A stretch of 64,000 bases of DNA from Paenibacillus sp. FSL R5-0517 (GCF_037974355.1 NZ_CP150235.1:1674001-1738000), one strand, 5' to 3'; shown: positions 9,173 through 18,104, numbered from the stretch's first letter. Notes: a model not told the origin generated them from the sequence alone. Made by a program: numbers and translations.

Positions 9173-10114
9173 ATGATTAAGCCAGAACAATGTGAACGTC
9201 TGACCAGAAAAGCCCGTAAAACACTTGAGGAGTATGGTTTGGGAGTTGCTGCCGATCTGCTGTTGTCCTCAAGCCGCTGGGGAATTCGCCTCGATGTGTC
9301 CACACTGGACGAATATCGCAGGACAGGAAACTCACGTGTGGGTGGACATCCGGATTTGCCGAGTCACATGGAATGGCCCGTAACAAAAGAAGGCATTCCA
9401 ATGACTTTCCTGGCCCAGTTGAACCTGGTGGATTTGTCGCCGTATACGCCGAATGATGGGCGCGGGACTTTGCCTGAACGTGGAATGTTATACTTTTTCG
9501 TTGGCACGGACGAATCTGCTTGTCCCATTGAACATCGTGTGATTTTTGAGCCAAGTTCTCATAATCTGATAAGGCGAGAACCTGAAGGGGATACCGCGCT
9601 GGATGGAGCACCGTTTGTTGCACATTCGGTGACTGTGCTGCCTAATCTTGAGTTTCCTACATATGCATATATTGACACCGCCGCACTGAACGAGCTCTCG
9701 CCGTCTCTGCTTGAGACCGATGAGACCGAAGCGGAAGTAAGTCTGTATGACCGATACCTTGAATTCGAGTCGAGCTGGAATCATCCAAGTACGCTGAACT
9801 GGGGTGGTATGTTTGGATATCCTGATGGGCAGCATCCGGATGCCGAGCATCGGGCCTTATTACAGATCGCAATGGGAGAAGAATATGATTATAATGAGCA
9901 GGCGTGTGAAGATAAGCTGACCAAGCATTACGGCGGAGATGAGGATCGGACATGGCAGGAATTATCCGATACGCTGCTGCTGTTGAAGATAGATACACAT
10001 GACGCCATAGGTTTTCAATGGTGGGATTGCGGGGAACTGCAATTTTTCATTCGCAAGTCTGACCTGGAGGCTGGACGGTTCGAACATACGTATTGTTCGT
10101 TATACTCAAGTTGA
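9173..10114 (+). CDS. YwqG-like protein (DUF1963)
   Basis: A 313-residue cytosolic protein of the YwqG/DUF1963 family, function unknown. Typical features are GGHPDLPSHMEWP, FLAQLNLVDLSPY, GMLYFFVG and the C-terminal LLLLKIDTHDAIGFQWWDCGELQFFI. The ATG at 9173 is chosen because GGGGAGG lies 7 nt upstream; an in-frame codon at 9146 lacks a ribosome site. It is monocistronic. Confidence 0.88.
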   Translation: MIKPEQCERLTRKARKTLEEYGLGVAADLLLSSSRWGIRLDVSTLDEYRRTGNSRVGGHPDLPSHMEWPVTKEGIPMTFLAQLNLVDLSPYTPNDGRGTLPERGMLYFFVGTDESACPIEHRVIFEPSSHNLIRREPEGDTALDGAPFVAHSVTVLPNLEFPTYAYIDTAALNELSPSLLETDETEAEVSLYDRYLEFESSWNHPSTLNWGGMFGYPDGQHPDAEHRALLQIAMGEEYDYNEQACEDKLTKHYGGDEDRTWQELSDTLLLLKIDTHDAIGFQWWDCGELQFFIRKSDLEAGRFEHTYCSLYSS

Positions 10115-10200
10115 GCAAAGATTTGAATTCATATAAGCAACAAAATGTCCTGAATCCCGTCTATAAGAAGGAGGAAGGACTTTTTTGTTCGTAGATTGTT

Positions 10201-10465
10201 ATATAAATTGAACTAAAGAATATTTACACTGCACACTCCGATGACAGAACAATTTTCCGATCGCTGTTATCCCCAGATTTTTTTAAATCCTTTTATAAAG
10301 GGGAAATCCGGGGTGGCGTATGCTTCCGATGTAGCTTTCTTGCAGAAAGCTTGTAGGCGAAGTGTATGCTTCCGAAGCAGCTTTCTTGCAGAAAGTTTTT
10401 AGCTCCGCTTCTTCAGGTCCTTTCTGTCCTCTCCGTTTTGTGTATATGTTTTGTTCAATTTATAT
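10201..10465. repeat. MITE-like palindromic element, copy 2
   Basis: A 265-bp intergenic element with perfect 13-bp terminal inverted repeats ATATAAATTGAAC/GTTCAATTTATAT (10201-10213 and 10453-10465). It shares the TTATCCCC...GGGGAAATCC core and TTCTGTCCTCTCCGTT end with copy 1 at 5613. It also holds an internal tandem duplication with a 46-nt period (10318 and 10364, GTATGCTTCCGA...GCAGAAAG) that copy 1 lacks. A weak hairpin upstream (about 10147-10186, GTCCT/AGGAC then T run) may terminate the YwqG gene. Confidence 0.75.
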
Positions 10466-10500
10466 AGATTTGGGGTATATATCAGGGAGGGATATCTTGG

Positions 10501-10529
10501 TTGATAATAGAACGTATGTTCTGTATAAT
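10501..10529 (+). promoter_or_regulatory. Promoter with embedded LexA/DinR box
   Basis: TTGATA (10501-10506), 17-nt spacer, TATAAT (10524-10529). The spacer contains AGAACGTATGTTCT (10509-10522), which fits the Gram-positive SOS operator GAAC-N4-GTTC exactly. LexA binding here would block RNA polymerase, so the downstream DinB-family gene is predicted to be DNA-damage inducible. Confidence 0.8.
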
Positions 10530-10551
10530 GGAGTAAAAAGGAAGTGGGCTG

Positions 10552-11010
10552 TTGATTCAATCTGCGTTCAAACATATTGACGTGGCTGTAACATCGTTGA
10601 TAGATATATGTGATCAGCTGTCGGAAGAAGATTTGGCTTTGACTCCAATTGAAGGTAAACGGCCTATTGGAGAACTACTGGCTCATCTGTCTATGATCTG
10701 CCGAGCGGATGTGTATATTTCGGAAGGTGCATCGAAGGAAGAAATGGCTCAATTCTATGCTGAGAATCAGGTGCATTCGCTCCGTGAGATCAAGCAGGCT
10801 CTGATCGATAACCAGATGTATCTATACGAACGATACAGGCAGTTTAACACGGAAGAGTTACTGCATGTGACGAATTCATATTGGGGAGCATCCTATAGTC
10901 GGCTGGAGTGGTTGCTTGAGATTATGGGACATGTATACCATCACCGAGGACAACTGTATACGATGCTGACCCTGATAGGCAAAGAACCCGAATCAGTTCT
11001 TTTTAAATAG
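10552..11010 (+). CDS. DinB-family protein, predicted SOS-induced
   Basis: A 152-residue DinB-like four-helix-bundle protein. Candidate metal histidines are in LLAHLSM and in GHVYHHRGQL near the C-terminus, the pattern typical of the family. The start is TTG at 10552, after AAGGAAG at 8-nt spacing. In Bacillus subtilis the founding dinB gene is a damage-inducible LexA target, and the operator in this promoter suggests the same control here. The enzymatic activity is unknown; thiol-dependent metalloenzyme roles are known for relatives. Confidence 0.87.
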   Translation: MIQSAFKHIDVAVTSLIDICDQLSEEDLALTPIEGKRPIGELLAHLSMICRADVYISEGASKEEMAQFYAENQVHSLREIKQALIDNQMYLYERYRQFNTEELLHVTNSYWGASYSRLEWLLEIMGHVYHHRGQLYTMLTLIGKEPESVLFK

Positions 11011-11117
11011 AAATGAGTAGAATACATACTAGCATGTTATAGGAAACATTACGGGTTAAAGTAAGAATAGACCGACGATACTGCACGTTATACGTGAAAT
11101 AACGGAGGATTCGGGAC

Positions 11118-12074
11118 GTGGAACAACACAATACATGGGATGCATCGATGAACAATACGTTGATTGACAGGTTAAAACAGATTCCTGAACTTGGTCAGGC
11201 TACGCAGATGGAACCAGTTATGAAGGGGTATTCAGCGGATGCCAAATTCAAAATGTTTGTCCCTGGCCAAGGCCATGTGTTGGTGAGGGTATATGATGTT
11301 GCTGAGGAATGGATGAAGCAAAAGGAATATCAATGCTTGAAGAGCATGCAACAATTAGGTGTACTATGTCCAGCAACGTTCGGCACAGGTAGATTGGATG
11401 AGAAGAACGGTTATATGATTCTTAGCTACATTGAAGGCGAAGATGCGTCCGAGAGACTGCCTCAATTGAATGAACAGCAGCAGTGGGCCGTTGGCTTGGA
11501 AGCAGGAGCACAGTTAAGGCTGATTCACCAGTTGCCGATGGAGGAACAGGTCGAATCATGGTACACACGCAAGAGCGCGAAGCATCAACGTTACATGGAG
11601 CGCTATAAACAGTGCCCTATCGTGATGAAAGAGGATCAGGCTATTCATACGTTTATCGCAGACCATCTCGATTGGATGAAAAATCGTCCAGATGGATTTC
11701 AGCATGATGATTTTCACCCGAGCAATCTTGTCGTTAAGCAGGATAAGCTCGCAGGAGTAATTGATTTTAATCGTTATGATCAAGGTGATCCCATTCATGA
11801 ATTTTTGAAGCTGGGTTTGTTTGCTTCGGAGATCAGTATTCCATATTCCATAGGTCAGATTCAGGGTTACTTCGATGGCAAAGAACCGGATGAGTTATTC
11901 TGGAGATTGTATTCACTGTATACGGCTATGGCGCTAGTGTCTTCTGTGGTATGGATTCAGCAGGTGAAGCCGGAAGAGACACATGAGATGATGACCAGGA
12001 TCGAGCGTGTCCGTGAAGATCATGATGATTTTCGCAGTTTCATCCCTCGGTGGTATACTTTGAACAGATCATGA
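11118..12074 (+). CDS. Aminoglycoside phosphotransferase-family kinase
   Basis: APH-fold small-molecule kinase of 318 residues. The catalytic loop is FQHDDFHPSNLVV and the metal-binding segment VIDFNRYDQGDP. The N-lobe has VLVRVYD (ATP-binding Lys replaced by Arg or placed elsewhere) and MILSYIEGEDASE in the hinge. The GTG start follows ACGGAGG. Families with this fold phosphorylate aminoglycosides, homoserine, choline or fructosamines; the true substrate is not clear, so resistance should not be assumed. Confidence 0.85.
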   Translation: MEQHNTWDASMNNTLIDRLKQIPELGQATQMEPVMKGYSADAKFKMFVPGQGHVLVRVYDVAEEWMKQKEYQCLKSMQQLGVLCPATFGTGRLDEKNGYMILSYIEGEDASERLPQLNEQQQWAVGLEAGAQLRLIHQLPMEEQVESWYTRKSAKHQRYMERYKQCPIVMKEDQAIHTFIADHLDWMKNRPDGFQHDDFHPSNLVVKQDKLAGVIDFNRYDQGDPIHEFLKLGLFASEISIPYSIGQIQGYFDGKEPDELFWRLYSLYTAMALVSSVVWIQQVKPEETHEMMTRIERVREDHDDFRSFIPRWYTLNRS

Positions 12075-12100
12075 ATTATGGAAGGGAAAGGAATAATGCC

Positions 12101-12346
12101 GTGGCACAGCCAGCAACCATTCTGCTTGTCGATGATGAGCAGGAGATTATTAAACTGATGGAAATTTATTTTGGCAACGAGGGTTATCGGATTCTCACCG
12201 CGAATGATGGGCTTGAAGCGCTGGAACAATTGAAAAGAGAGTCGATTGATCTCATTATTCTGGATGTCATGATGCCGAATATGGACGGAATAGAAGCTTG
12301 TATGAAAATTCGGGAAGAGCAGAAAATGCCGATTATTATGCAATAG
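12101..12346 (+). pseudogene. Truncated response-regulator receiver
   Basis: An 81-residue reading frame (GTG at 12101, AAAGGA 8 nt upstream) containing most of a receiver domain: ILLVDDEQEIIKLMEIYF and the phospho-acceptor Asp in LIILDVMMPNMDG. It stops right after KMPIIM, where the conserved T/S and Lys of the receiver and a whole output domain should follow. No matching frame continues downstream; instead there is a hairpin GAGCAT/ATGCTC (about 12362-12380). It looks like the 5' remnant of an OmpR-type regulator gene. A single-domain regulator is less likely because the Lys is missing. Confidence 0.65.
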
Positions 12347-12466
12347 ACATCAAGTGAGGGTGAGCATAGGCCACATGCTCTGTTCGTCCTCTAAAATATA
12401 CAGAATCCAGATTGTAATATATAATATGTTCTCTTATCTAACGTAACGCGTAAACAGGAGGATGAC

Positions 12467-13018
12467 ATGGACCATAACTACAATAACTCGGATACAGATG
12501 CGGATATGAACTCGCTGCAACCCAAAACCGGTATCAGACCGGAACGGCCGGGTATCTCCGGCTTAGGTGGATGGCTTATTTTAATCCAGATCAGTCTTTG
12601 GCTTGCGCTGGTGTTTCTTATCTCGGATGTATCGCAGGTGAATGTCATCATGGACCCTGCCCGATGGGAAGTCGGCCGTGGTGTTGACCCGCAGATCTAC
12701 ACGGAGACGATTCGTCCACTCCTATGGTTTGGTTTCATTAGCAGCACCATACTATTGATGATCGTAATCGTGAATCTCATTCTTTTATATAGGCGGAAGA
12801 AACAGTTTCCACGCATGATGATGGTGATGTATCTGATGAATGTAATCATAAGCATCGTGACCTGGATTCTGATTGCGCGAAATGAAATCCCAAGGGAACA
12901 GCATGTGCTTGATGCAACTCCTGCTTTTCAGCTGATCGTACGATCTATTCTGACGTGCTGTATCTTCATCCCGTATTTCCTGAAGTCGGTGCGTGTGAAG
13001 AATACGTTTGTGAAGTAA
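12467..13018 (+). CDS. DUF2569-type membrane protein
   Basis: A 183-residue integral membrane protein with four predicted helices. The first is preceded by GISGLGGWLILIQ, the typical opening of DUF2569 proteins, and the loop between helices one and two is extracytoplasmic. The start follows an AGGAGG site. Function unknown. It stands alone and ends at a strong bidirectional hairpin. Confidence 0.75.
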   Translation: MDHNYNNSDTDADMNSLQPKTGIRPERPGISGLGGWLILIQISLWLALVFLISDVSQVNVIMDPARWEVGRGVDPQIYTETIRPLLWFGFISSTILLMIVIVNLILLYRRKKQFPRMMMVMYLMNVIISIVTWILIARNEIPREQHVLDATPAFQLIVRSILTCCIFIPYFLKSVRVKNTFVK

Positions 13019-13043
13019 AAAGGATGAATTGGAATAGTATACG

Positions 13044-13096
13044 GCAGGCCCGTTAGCATACAAGAGATCATCCTGTATACTAACGGGCCTTATGTG
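13044..13096. terminator. Bidirectional terminator between convergent genes
   Basis: A long stem, AGGCCCGTTAG/CTAACGGGCCT with inner ATACA/TGTAT, lies between DUF2569 (+) and the ThrE-like pair (-). T-rich tails are short, so efficiency is uncertain. Confidence 0.7.
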
Positions 13097-13119
13097 TGTT
13101 GAAACTATGAAAAGAATAA

Positions 13120-13578
13120 TCATTTTGATGATGATTTTGTCCGCAGTGAGGCGGGAATTCGGCGTATCATCTGGTTTAATACCTCGGATAACACCAGGCC
13201 TACGGCAATAGCGCCGGATAACATGAGTGCTTTGGCGGCCATCTCCATGGCGGCACTGTAGTCATTTTGCACAAAACTCCGCATCGCATTATACGCCAGC
13301 CCACCAGGAACCAGAGGAATGATGCCTGCGACGCTGAAGATAATGACGGGTGCACGAAACATGCGAGAGAATACCTGGCTGATGACCCCGACGGCTATAG
13401 TCGCTGCAAGTGTAGCAGGCACCGCATCCGCTGCATATTCAAGCACGATATAGATCATCCAGCCGATCATGCCGACAAATCCGCCGTGGAGCAGCATGCG
13501 CCGTGGTGCGTTGAAGATGATCCCAAACGCGGCTGATGCGACAAAACTGGTTAAGGCTTGTTCAATAAAATGGAGCAT
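13120..13578 (-). CDS. Threonine/serine exporter family, C-terminal-type subunit
   Basis: A 152-residue membrane protein with about four to five helices, the YjjB/DUF3815 half of ThrE-type amino-acid exporters. Typical are FNAPRRMLLHGGFVGMIGW and SVAGIIPLVPGGLAYNAM. The ATG at 13578 is preferred because GGAGG is 10 nt upstream; the ATG at 13587 is only 1 nt from it. It lies downstream of the DUF1212 half in the same operon, and together they should form a ThrE-like secondary exporter. Confidence 0.87.
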   Translation of the reverse strand: MLHFIEQALTSFVASAAFGIIFNAPRRMLLHGGFVGMIGWMIYIVLEYAADAVPATLAATIAVGVISQVFSRMFRAPVIIFSVAGIIPLVPGGLAYNAMRSFVQNDYSAAMEMAAKALMLSGAIAVGLVLSEVLNQMIRRIPASLRTKSSSK

Positions 13579-13596
13579 ATCCTGCATTCCTCCGTC

Positions 13597-14430
13597 TTAC
13601 ATAAAAAGTGAAAATACAACTGCAATGCCGGTACCTATGGCAAAGGCGGTCAGAAATGCCTCGGCTCCCTTGGATAGTCCGGAGACGAGATGTCCGGCCA
13701 TCAGGTCGCGTACAGCGTTGGTAATCAGCAGCCCGGGAACCAGCGGCATAACTGAACCAATAATAATTTTGTCCCGTTCATGGCCCACTCCCATATAGAT
13801 CAGAAGAAAAGCGAGTATGCCAATAACGAAGGAGGCCGTAAGCTCGGCAAAAAATTTGACTCGTACCAACCGGTGAAAAGCAATAACGGCTGCATAACCT
13901 ATGCCCCCGCAGATTAGCGCCGGAAGAAAGTCGCTCCAGCCCCCGCCAAACATAATGGTAAAACAACCACTGGATAACGCTGCGGCCGTAAGCTGCACAG
14001 CCGTTGAGTAGGAGGAAGGCTTGCCTTCGATCTGTACCAACAGTTCATGGGCTTCCTGAGCGGATAGCTCACCTTGTCCAATGCGGCGGGAGACCGCATT
14101 TACCTCGGATACCTTGTCCAGATCTGTCGTACGCTCGGAGATACGAATCAGCTTGGCGGGTTCGGTTGCATCAACAGAGAAGAAGATGCCTGTCGGCACA
14201 ACGTAACTGTGCGAATGGGGTAAACCCAGCGCAGCGGCCATGCGTTTCATGGTATCTTCCACACGGTAGGTCTCACCACCGCTTTGCAGCATGATTTTGC
14301 CTGCGAGCAGACAGATGGCAATCACGCGGGATTGTTCAGTAGGGTTGCTGCCAATCATGCCCGTTTCGACTTGTGATGCGGGTGATGAATCATGACGTAT
14401 GTATTCCAACCGGATCAAGCTCCGTTTCAT
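13597..14430 (-). CDS. Threonine/serine exporter family, DUF1212-type subunit
   Basis: The YjjP/DUF1212 half of a ThrE-like exporter: a cytoplasmic region (AGKIMLQSGGETYRVEDTM) then about five membrane helices (VMPLVPGLLITNAVRDLMAG). The open frame extends to 14568, but its 5' part overlaps a terminator of the upstream gene and a likely -10 (TACAAT at 14455-14460). The start is therefore at or below 14430 (MKRSLIRLEY) or at 14358 (MIGSNPTEQ); neither has a strong ribosome site. The gap to the next gene is about 20 nt. Confidence 0.8.
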   Translation of the reverse strand: MKRSLIRLEYIRHDSSPASQVETGMIGSNPTEQSRVIAICLLAGKIMLQSGGETYRVEDTMKRMAAALGLPHSHSYVVPTGIFFSVDATEPAKLIRISERTTDLDKVSEVNAVSRRIGQGELSAQEAHELLVQIEGKPSSYSTAVQLTAAALSSGCFTIMFGGGWSDFLPALICGGIGYAAVIAFHRLVRVKFFAELTASFVIGILAFLLIYMGVGHERDKIIIGSVMPLVPGLLITNAVRDLMAGHLVSGLSKGAEAFLTAFAIGTGIAVVFSLFM

Positions 14431-14514
14431 ATGAGATATGGGGTGGTGCGACACCATTGTATCATATTTCACACGCTCGCAAAGAATCATACCGCACCAT
14501 CGCCAAGACCATAA

Positions 14515-14562
14515 AAAAGCTTCGTTCCCAAGACTTGAAGATCTCAGGAGCGAAGCTTCTTG
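14515..14562 (-). terminator. Terminator of the Sm-like protein gene
   Basis: On the minus strand AAGCTTCGCTCC/GGAACGAAGCTT forms a stem followed by TTTTTT. It lies just after the gene ending at 14605 and before the promoter of the ThrE-like operon. Confidence 0.85.
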
Positions 14563-14604
14563 GAACAAGGTTCGGTTATAAACAGATCAACAGGAACAAT
14601 ACCC

Positions 14605-14910
14605 CTACATCAACAGGGTGATAACCAACAATTCATACAGCACCAGCGGCAAAATCGTTGGTCCAAACAAGGCGCGCGGTTCAGGGTATCCATGCATCGG
14701 AGTAACCTGAAGATACAAAATCCCCCGATCTGCACTGATGATGACACCTTCCCACACTTGACCATCGATATTCTGGACTTGTACCTTCTTGCCTATGTGC
14801 TGCCGGGCTGTATGATGAAGCATATTCCGCACACTTTGCACGGATTGAAGCATCGGTTGATTGGCTTGATACACGACACGCGCGGATGGCGTGGATGTGG
14901 ATTCAGACAT
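14605..14910 (-). CDS. Small conserved-looking protein, possibly Sm-like fold
   Basis: A 101-residue protein, not recognised. The middle segment GKKVQVQNIDGQVWEGVIIS followed by ADRGILYLQV resembles short beta-barrel modules of the Sm/KOW type. A C-terminal hydrophobic stretch (ILPLVLYELLVITLLM) could be a membrane or packing helix. The ATG at 14910 has GAAGGG 9 nt upstream; a TTG at 14919 is less likely. It is monocistronic with its own terminator. Confidence 0.65.
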   Translation of the reverse strand: MSESTSTPSARVVYQANQPMLQSVQSVRNMLHHTARQHIGKKVQVQNIDGQVWEGVIISADRGILYLQVTPMHGYPEPRALFGPTILPLVLYELLVITLLM

Positions 14911-14974
14911 GATGCACAACCCTTCCTCAAAATAAGTTCTTACTTCAAGGTATGCATCTGCCTATAAAAGGTGA

Positions 14975-16018
14975 TTACACAAACGCCATGTCAAGGCTCC
15001 CGCGTCCATGTTCATAAGCCACTTTGCCCAATGCTCCATTCACAAAGGTGAGTTGGGGCGGCATATGACCGAGATCCACACCGTACAGTACAGGAACATC
15101 CAGATCCCCAAGTGCAGCGGATAGGGCATCCGTGAAATTGAAATCCGCTGTATCGGAATAACCCGCAGGCCGGCCGAACATGAAACCTTTCACGCCTGCA
15201 AACCAGCCAGCCTGTCTCATCTGCCACAGATGACGATAGATATCCCCGGCGCTCATCTCACAGCTCTCCAGATACCAGATGGTTCCTTCATCTGCACAGT
15301 ACTGATCCAAATAGGATTTTACGGGTGCATATGGGGTGCCGATTAGACAGGTGAGGGTATCCATACAGCCGCCGATCAGCCGACCGGAGAACGCCACAGC
15401 TGTATCTGCATCTTCCGAGTGCCCGAGCTGTTTCCAGCGTGAAGGTGTATCGAGGTTAAATCCAGGCAGTTCCATTTTCCATTCCGATTGATAATGTGTG
15501 GAAGACGATTGTGTGATCTGTCCGCCATAAGGGGTCTGTAATACATCGATCCAGCGCGCAGTTACGGGATCAAGGGCGTGTGATCTTAAATCCACATAAT
15601 TGGTGCCGTGCGCTGTCGCTGTTCCGGTGATCAGGGTGTATGCGAACAGGAACGTGCTGATATCCGAATATCCCATGACCCATTTGGGCGGCAATGTGTT
15701 CAAAGCTTTCCAATCCAGCAGGGGCAGGATATCCATGAGAAACTCCCCGCCCCATGGAGGGATAATGGCTTGAATAGTTGGATTGCGAAGAAATTCATTC
15801 ATCTCTTCGGCGCGTTGCTCTTTGGAGGCACTCACACATTTGATGTTCTGGCGGAGCGATGGGCTTTCTATCACGCCAAAACCAAGGCGCTCCATGTTGC
15901 GTTTACTCTCCTCAAGATAATGGTGCAAGGATTCGCCTACACCGCTGGAGGGTGCAGCTACACCGATGGTATTTCCCGGAGCGAGTGGCTGCGGATAACG
16001 GATGGAACGTTGATTCAT
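14975..16018 (-). CDS. S66-family LD-carboxypeptidase / MccF-like protein
   Basis: A 347-residue serine peptidase of family S66, whose members cleave LD-linked D-Ala from muropeptides or inactivate microcin C-type peptide nucleotides (MccF). The nucleophile is in VMGYSDIS, the Glu of the triad in WYLESCEMS and the His in VDLGHMPPQ. The ATG at 16018 gives the usual N-terminus (QPLAPGNTIGVAAPSSG); AGGGAAG lies 12 nt upstream. The MccF branch often lacks a signal peptide, as here, so it is cytoplasmic. Confidence 0.9.
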   Translation of the reverse strand: MNQRSIRYPQPLAPGNTIGVAAPSSGVGESLHHYLEESKRNMERLGFGVIESPSLRQNIKCVSASKEQRAEEMNEFLRNPTIQAIIPPWGGEFLMDILPLLDWKALNTLPPKWVMGYSDISTFLFAYTLITGTATAHGTNYVDLRSHALDPVTARWIDVLQTPYGGQITQSSSTHYQSEWKMELPGFNLDTPSRWKQLGHSEDADTAVAFSGRLIGGCMDTLTCLIGTPYAPVKSYLDQYCADEGTIWYLESCEMSAGDIYRHLWQMRQAGWFAGVKGFMFGRPAGYSDTADFNFTDALSAALGDLDVPVLYGVDLGHMPPQLTFVNGALGKVAYEHGRGSLDMAFV

Positions 16019-16115
16019 ATCTAAACACACCTTCCCTATGAACATCATTGCTCGTAATAATGAATGTTTCCATTATATAGAATATTTGCGATAATCACAG
16101 CCTATGGGTAGAAAA

Positions 16116-17450
16116 TTAAGGATTAACAGGAATGTCCAATGAGAAGGGAGACTTTACTTTCATCGGATAGGTGGAGATGTTCATCTTCACTTCCCCTTTT
16201 AAATTGGCTCCATTTTGGATAGTAGAAGAAACAATCGTATGACTGTCATCCGTCCCATCCCCACTACTCCAACTGGAGCCAGGAACTTCATATGATTTCC
16301 CTGCACTATCTGTAACTTCCCTGAAAGTGAGAACGAATCCACCTTCCATCCTGCCAGCAACGGAAAAATCAATAATTAGATCTTTGCCTTCGACCTTGCT
16401 GCCTACCATCTTCAATCCAGGTGGTCCACCTGTGATCCGGTGTGAATTCAGATTAAGGGTGAAATCCAACTCATCTTTATCCAAACCGGAGAAGCCAGAT
16501 CCCTGTAACGTCAACTTTTTTGGTATGGAGAAGTACATGCTTTCGAAGTAAATGGAACGTTCATCCTCACCGGTTGAGGTATCCGTTCTCCACGCGCGCC
16601 CTTGCTCATCAACCAGTTGAAGATCGCTGAGGCCAAATACCTTCTTGGTATTTTTAGGATCAAAATTCACATCAAGCACAAGACGTGTTGGATACAGAGT
16701 AGCTTGTTTCACATCAATACGCTGTCCATCCACTGTTAACGTCTGATTCACAGGAATGACTTTTTTCATGCCTTTGGTAAGATTCTTGTCTACCGGGAAC
16801 GTTATTTTCCACTTTTCTGCACGCGTTGTATCTCTGGACTTAAACACGACGCTTAGCTTCTCAGGAGGAGAGGCTTCATCTGTGAAAATGACGTCAATCA
16901 TATTCTCATTCACATTCTCGTCTGGAGAAGGTGTTGGATAAGCGTGAGTAAACGCAACAGGCAGATCTTTCCCGTTCTCATCGAGCAGATCGATATCATA
17001 GTTGAATTTCTGGGGTTCTTTCATGCCTTTCATCGTGTAAAAAATGACCATACGTGACTCGTCTGTGATAATGCCTTCAACGGTCAAGGAAGTACCATCA
17101 TGCTCGTCGGTGACACCGACCTTCTGCAAGAGAGACTGATCGATCGCCATCATTAATCCTTTGTCCTGGCGAATCACGCTCACAATGCCTTCCATGCCAG
17201 GCAATTGCTCCACGAAGGATGCAAAAGCGGGAGAGACACGGATACATCCCGTAAACAGCAGGATGAGAGCAGCAGCCGAGATGGAGCTCACATACCAGCG
17301 CAGCCGGGACTTTCGCTTACGGGCAGCTTGGCGAATTCCCGCTTGCACAGCCTGGGAGGCAGCATCAGGTACTGGCATGGTTTCGTATTCCGTCTTACGA
17401 GCATTCAGACGTTCTTCCAATGCGTCGAATGATTTTTGTTCATCCGTCAT
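16116..17450 (-). CDS. DUF4179 membrane anti-sigma factor
   Basis: A 444-residue single-pass membrane protein. A short cytoplasmic N-terminus with coiled potential (ALEERLNARKTEYETMPVP) precedes one helix (about residues 52-72, ISAAALILLFTGCIRVSP) and a large extracytoplasmic DUF4179-type domain. It overlaps the upstream ECF sigma gene by 4 nt (ATGA), the usual arrangement for a sigma/anti-sigma pair. It should hold the sigma factor at the membrane until an envelope signal arrives; the signal is unknown. Confidence 0.88.
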   Translation of the reverse strand: MTDEQKSFDALEERLNARKTEYETMPVPDAASQAVQAGIRQAARKRKSRLRWYVSSISAAALILLFTGCIRVSPAFASFVEQLPGMEGIVSVIRQDKGLMMAIDQSLLQKVGVTDEHDGTSLTVEGIITDESRMVIFYTMKGMKEPQKFNYDIDLLDENGKDLPVAFTHAYPTPSPDENVNENMIDVIFTDEASPPEKLSVVFKSRDTTRAEKWKITFPVDKNLTKGMKKVIPVNQTLTVDGQRIDVKQATLYPTRLVLDVNFDPKNTKKVFGLSDLQLVDEQGRAWRTDTSTGEDERSIYFESMYFSIPKKLTLQGSGFSGLDKDELDFTLNLNSHRITGGPPGLKMVGSKVEGKDLIIDFSVAGRMEGGFVLTFREVTDSAGKSYEVPGSSWSSGDGTDDSHTIVSSTIQNGANLKGEVKMNISTYPMKVKSPFSLDIPVNP

Positions 17451-17962
17451 GAAGATGCATCTCCTTTCATTTCAAGTTGATCCCGGAGCTGTCCGAGTGC
17501 CCGATGTAATCGGGATTTGACGGTTCCGGTCGGGATTTCCAGAATATCAGCAACTTCGGTTAGGGAGAAACCTTCAAAATAACTCAGGATAATAATCTGT
17601 TTACAATCCCGATCAAGGTTGGATACGGCGGCAGCAAGATCAGGGTCGGCAGGACGATCCCAGCTGCTGGGTTCATGAATCGCCGTATCGGGGCTGAAAC
17701 GGCTTTTGCGTTTGCGTTCGTCTGCGCAGTAGTTGAGCAGAATGCGGATGAGCCAAGTGCCAAAGTAGGATGGCTCTTTTAATTTTTTGAGTTTACGAAA
17801 TGCCCGGAAGGTTGATTCCTGAATGGCCTCCAGTGCATCACCTTGGTTGTGCAGGTAGGCATAGGCGATGCGGTACAGTCGACTATGATGCAATTCCATT
17901 AAGGCTGCAAAAGCCTCGGCATCCCCTTTTTGTGCGGCGATAGTGAGCTGAGTAGGGGTCAC
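17447..17962 (-). CDS. ECF sigma factor
   Basis: Sigma-70 family ECF protein of 171 residues. Region 2 has AIQESTFRAFRKLKKLKEPSY-type core and WLIRILLNYCADERKRK. Region 4 is QIIILSYFEGFSLTEVADIL, then IPTGTVKSRLHRAL. The start is GTG at 17962, after AGGAGGAG. It is co-transcribed with its DUF4179 anti-sigma gene and probably autoregulated (see promoter at 17990). Confidence 0.95.
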   Translation of the reverse strand: MTPTQLTIAAQKGDAEAFAALMELHHSRLYRIAYAYLHNQGDALEAIQESTFRAFRKLKKLKEPSYFGTWLIRILLNYCADERKRKSRFSPDTAIHEPSSWDRPADPDLAAAVSNLDRDCKQIIILSYFEGFSLTEVADILEIPTGTVKSRLHRALGQLRDQLEMKGDASS

Positions 17963-17989
17963 ATGGCTCCTCCTTTCATGGTTGTGTTG

Positions 17990-18023
17990 AGTATTAGACC
18001 GTGTAAGGTGTCAAACGGTTCTT
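17990..18023 (-). promoter_or_regulatory. Candidate autoregulated ECF promoter
   Basis: On the minus strand AGAACC (-35 region) is followed after about 15 nt by CGGTCTAA (-10 region), close to the AAC...CGTC pattern used by ECF sigma factors. It lies about 30 nt before the sigma gene. This is a motif match only. Confidence 0.4.
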
Positions 18024-18104
18024 GTTTTCTGAAAAAAATATGATGTATTGTGAGATTTCTATAGAAGTTGAACTACATATGTATACGAGAACGTAGAGGA
18101 CAAC

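Noticed and set aside
10362..10580. 72-residue plus-strand ORF
   Set aside because: It lies in the MITE-like repeat and the DinB promoter, has no ribosome site and no protein-like composition.
14431..14568. 5' extension of the DUF1212 gene
   Set aside because: It overlaps the terminator of the upstream gene and a likely -10 box, so it would not be transcribed as coding sequence.
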